A program made the position numbers and the translations under genes. Of a stretch of 6,811 bases of DNA, positions 5,293-6,811 are shown piece after piece. This DNA is from an uncultured Actinomyces sp. (GTDB taxonomy: Bacteria > Actinomycetota > Actinomycetes > Actinomycetales > Actinomycetaceae). The stretch is from contig CALEXZ010000131.1 in assembly GCA_937926195.1 (NCBI GenBank), forward strand, positions 1 through 6,811, read 5' to 3'. Every line of letters begins with the position of its first letter. Position 1 is the stretch's first letter. A model generated the notes under the pieces. The model saw nothing but the letters and a program-made list of their open reading frames with translations, was not told the origin of the DNA and searched no databases.

Positions 5293-6811
5293 ATGAACGC
5301 GATGGACTCCCTCTTCGGCTCCCTGCCCATGCCCGGCCAGAAGGGCGGCGCCACGCCCCCGGCCGAGGCCGCCCTGCCGGCCCTGGCCCCCGCCGCCTTC
5401 GACCTCGACGACGGCTGGGCCGACTCCCTCATGGATGTCGAGGCCCCCACCGAGCCCGGATACGAGCCCGACGACGACGCCCCCTCGGCCCAGGAGCGCG
5501 CCTCAGTGGCCGGCACCTGGGAGGAGCGTCAGGCCGAGACCGCCGCCCTCGTGGCCCGCGCCCAGGCGCGTGCCGCCGAGGCCCGTGCCCGTGCGGGCCA
5601 GGCAGACGCGGCCGGCTCCGCGGCGGGGGACGTCGCCCGGGCCCGGGACCTCGCCGTCGGCGACCCCGCCGCCCTGACCCGCGGCCTCAACGAGCCCCAG
5701 GCCGCCGCCGTCACCCACGTCGGCACCCCCCTGCTCATCCTCGCCGGCGCCGGAAGCGGCAAGACCCGGGTGCTGACCCACCGCATCGCCTACCTGCTGG
5801 CCACCGGCCGCGCCCGCCCCGGCGAGATCCTCGCCATCACCTTCACCAACAAGGCCGCCGCCGAGATGCGCGAGCGCGTCGCCGCCCTCGTGGGCGAGGC
5901 CGCCGCACGCATGTGGGTATCCACCTTCCACTCCGCCTGCGTGCGCATCCTGCGCCGCGAGCACGCGGCCCTGGGGCTGCGCTCGACCTTCTCCATCTAC
6001 GACGCCGCCGACTCCCAGCGCCTCATCACGCTCGTCGTGCGCGAGCTGGGCATCGACTCCAAGCGCTTCACGCCCAAGACCTTCGCCCACCGGATCTCCG
6101 ACCTCAAGAACGAGCTCGTCACCCCCGCGGGCTTCGAGGAGCACGCCGTCACCTCCAACCCGCTGGAGCGTCACCTCGTCGAGGTCTACCGCGCCTACCA
6201 GGCGCGCCTGGCCGCCGCCAACGCCCTCGACTTCGACGACCTCATCATGCGCACGGTCCAGCTCATGCAGACCCGGCCCGCCATCGCCGAGATGTACCGG
6301 CGGCGCTTCCGCCACGTCCTGGTCGACGAGTACCAGGACACCAACCACGCCCAGTACGTGCTCGTGCGCGAGCTCATCGGCGGGCCCGGCACCTCGGGCG
6401 TCTCCTCACCCCTGGCGCAGGGCGAGCTCACCGTCGTCGGCGACTCGGACCAGTCCATCTACGCCTTCCGCGGGGCCACGATCCGCAACATCGAGGAGTT
6501 CGAGCAGGACTACCCCAGCGCCCGCACGATCCTGCTCCAGCAGAACTACCGCTCCACCCAGAACATCCTCGACGCCGCCAACGCCGTCATCAGCCACAAC
6601 ACGGGACGCCGCAAGAAGGAGCTCTTCACCGACTCCGGTGCCGGCACCCCCGTTGTCGGCTACGTCGCCGACTCCGAGCACGACGAGGCCCGCTGGATCA
6701 GCCAGGAGATCGACCGCCTCGCCGACGAGGACGGCGTGCGTCCCCGCGACATCGCTGTCTTCTACCGCACCAACGCCCAGTCGCGCGCCCTGGAGGAGGC
6801 CTTCCTGCGCT
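5293..6811 (+). CDS. pcrA: ATP-dependent DNA helicase PcrA/UvrD1 (superfamily 1A), 3' end outside window
   Basis: This 3'-to-5' DNA helicase family acts in nucleotide excision repair and in clearing replication conflicts and recombination intermediates. The frame is open from ATG 5293 to the window edge, 506 complete codons of an expected 850 or more. Visible motifs are the Q motif LNEPQAAAV (Gln136), Walker A GAGSGKT (Lys157), motif Ia ITFTNKAAAEM (from 182), WVSTFHSACVRILR, motif II VDEYQDTNHAQY (Asp345, Glu346), motif III VVGDSDQSIYAFRGA (Asp384, Gln387), and motif IV LLQQNYRST (Arg420). The order and wording closely resemble mycobacterial UvrD1. Residues 1 to about 128 are an Ala- and acid-rich low-complexity extension with no recognised domain. 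ATG 5302 is an alternative start. Motifs V, VI and the C-terminus lie beyond the window. Confidence 0.97.
   Translation, partial: MNAMDSLFGSLPMPGQKGGATPPAEAALPALAPAAFDLDDGWADSLMDVEAPTEPGYEPDDDAPSAQERASVAGTWEERQAETAALVARAQARAAEARARAGQADAAGSAAGDVARARDLAVGDPAALTRGLNEPQAAAVTHVGTPLLILAGAGSGKTRVLTHRIAYLLATGRARPGEILAITFTNKAAAEMRERVAALVGEAAARMWVSTFHSACVRILRREHAALGLRSTFSIYDAADSQRLITLVVRELGIDSKRFTPKTFAHRISDLKNELVTPAGFEEHAVTSNPLERHLVEVYRAYQARLAAANALDFDDLIMRTVQLMQTRPAIAEMYRRRFRHVLVDEYQDTNHAQYVLVRELIGGPGTSGVSSPLAQGELTVVGDSDQSIYAFRGATIRNIEEFEQDYPSARTILLQQNYRSTQNILDAANAVISHNTGRRKKELFTDSGAGTPVVGYVADSEHDEARWISQEIDRLADEDGVRPRDIAVFYRTNAQSRALEEAFLR

Overview
The window is very G+C-rich DNA with third codon positions almost entirely G or C. 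It comes from an actinobacterium, probably an Actinomyces-like member of the Actinomycetales. The phylum rests on the gene order rho-rpmE-prfA-prmC, the cysteine-bearing L31, and a helicase that closely resembles mycobacterial UvrD1. The genus is only inference.

Region 1 (1-3207, + strand) is a core block for gene expression. It holds the C-terminal 239 codons of transcription terminator Rho, ribosomal protein L31 (rpmE), peptide chain release factor 1 (prfA) and the release-factor glutamine methyltransferase (prmC). prmC overlaps prfA by 4 bp, and its product is expected to methylate the GGQ glutamine of RF1 encoded just upstream. GC-rich hairpins without U-tracts follow rho and rpmE. A candidate promoter and a folded leader precede rpmE.

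Region 2 (3208-3506) is a non-coding gap between convergent genes, filled by an ordered repeat array. A 9-bp core, GGATCACCT, occurs four times forward on a 38-bp period, with one 53-bp step. It then occurs five times inverted on an exact 19-bp period, two of these degenerate. A 12-bp perfect inverted repeat lies at the switch point. The core and its flank resemble the 3' end of 16S rRNA, including the anti-Shine-Dalgarno. This is the most unusual part of the window.

Region 3 (3507-5257) has a fructosamine-kinase-family gene on the minus strand, diverging from a DNA alkylation repair glycosylase of the AlkD family on the plus strand. Both are damage-repair functions, one for glycated amines and one for alkylated DNA bases.

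Region 4 (5293-6811) is the first 506 codons of a PcrA/UvrD1-type superfamily 1 DNA helicase, cut by the window edge. It has an unusually long low-complexity N-terminus and appears to be read from a leaderless or nearly leaderless promoter.

I found no tRNA, rRNA gene, CRISPR array, transposase or phage gene. The protein-coding genes are all recognisable families, and no undescribed multi-gene system is visible. The candidate for something new is the intergenic repeat array.
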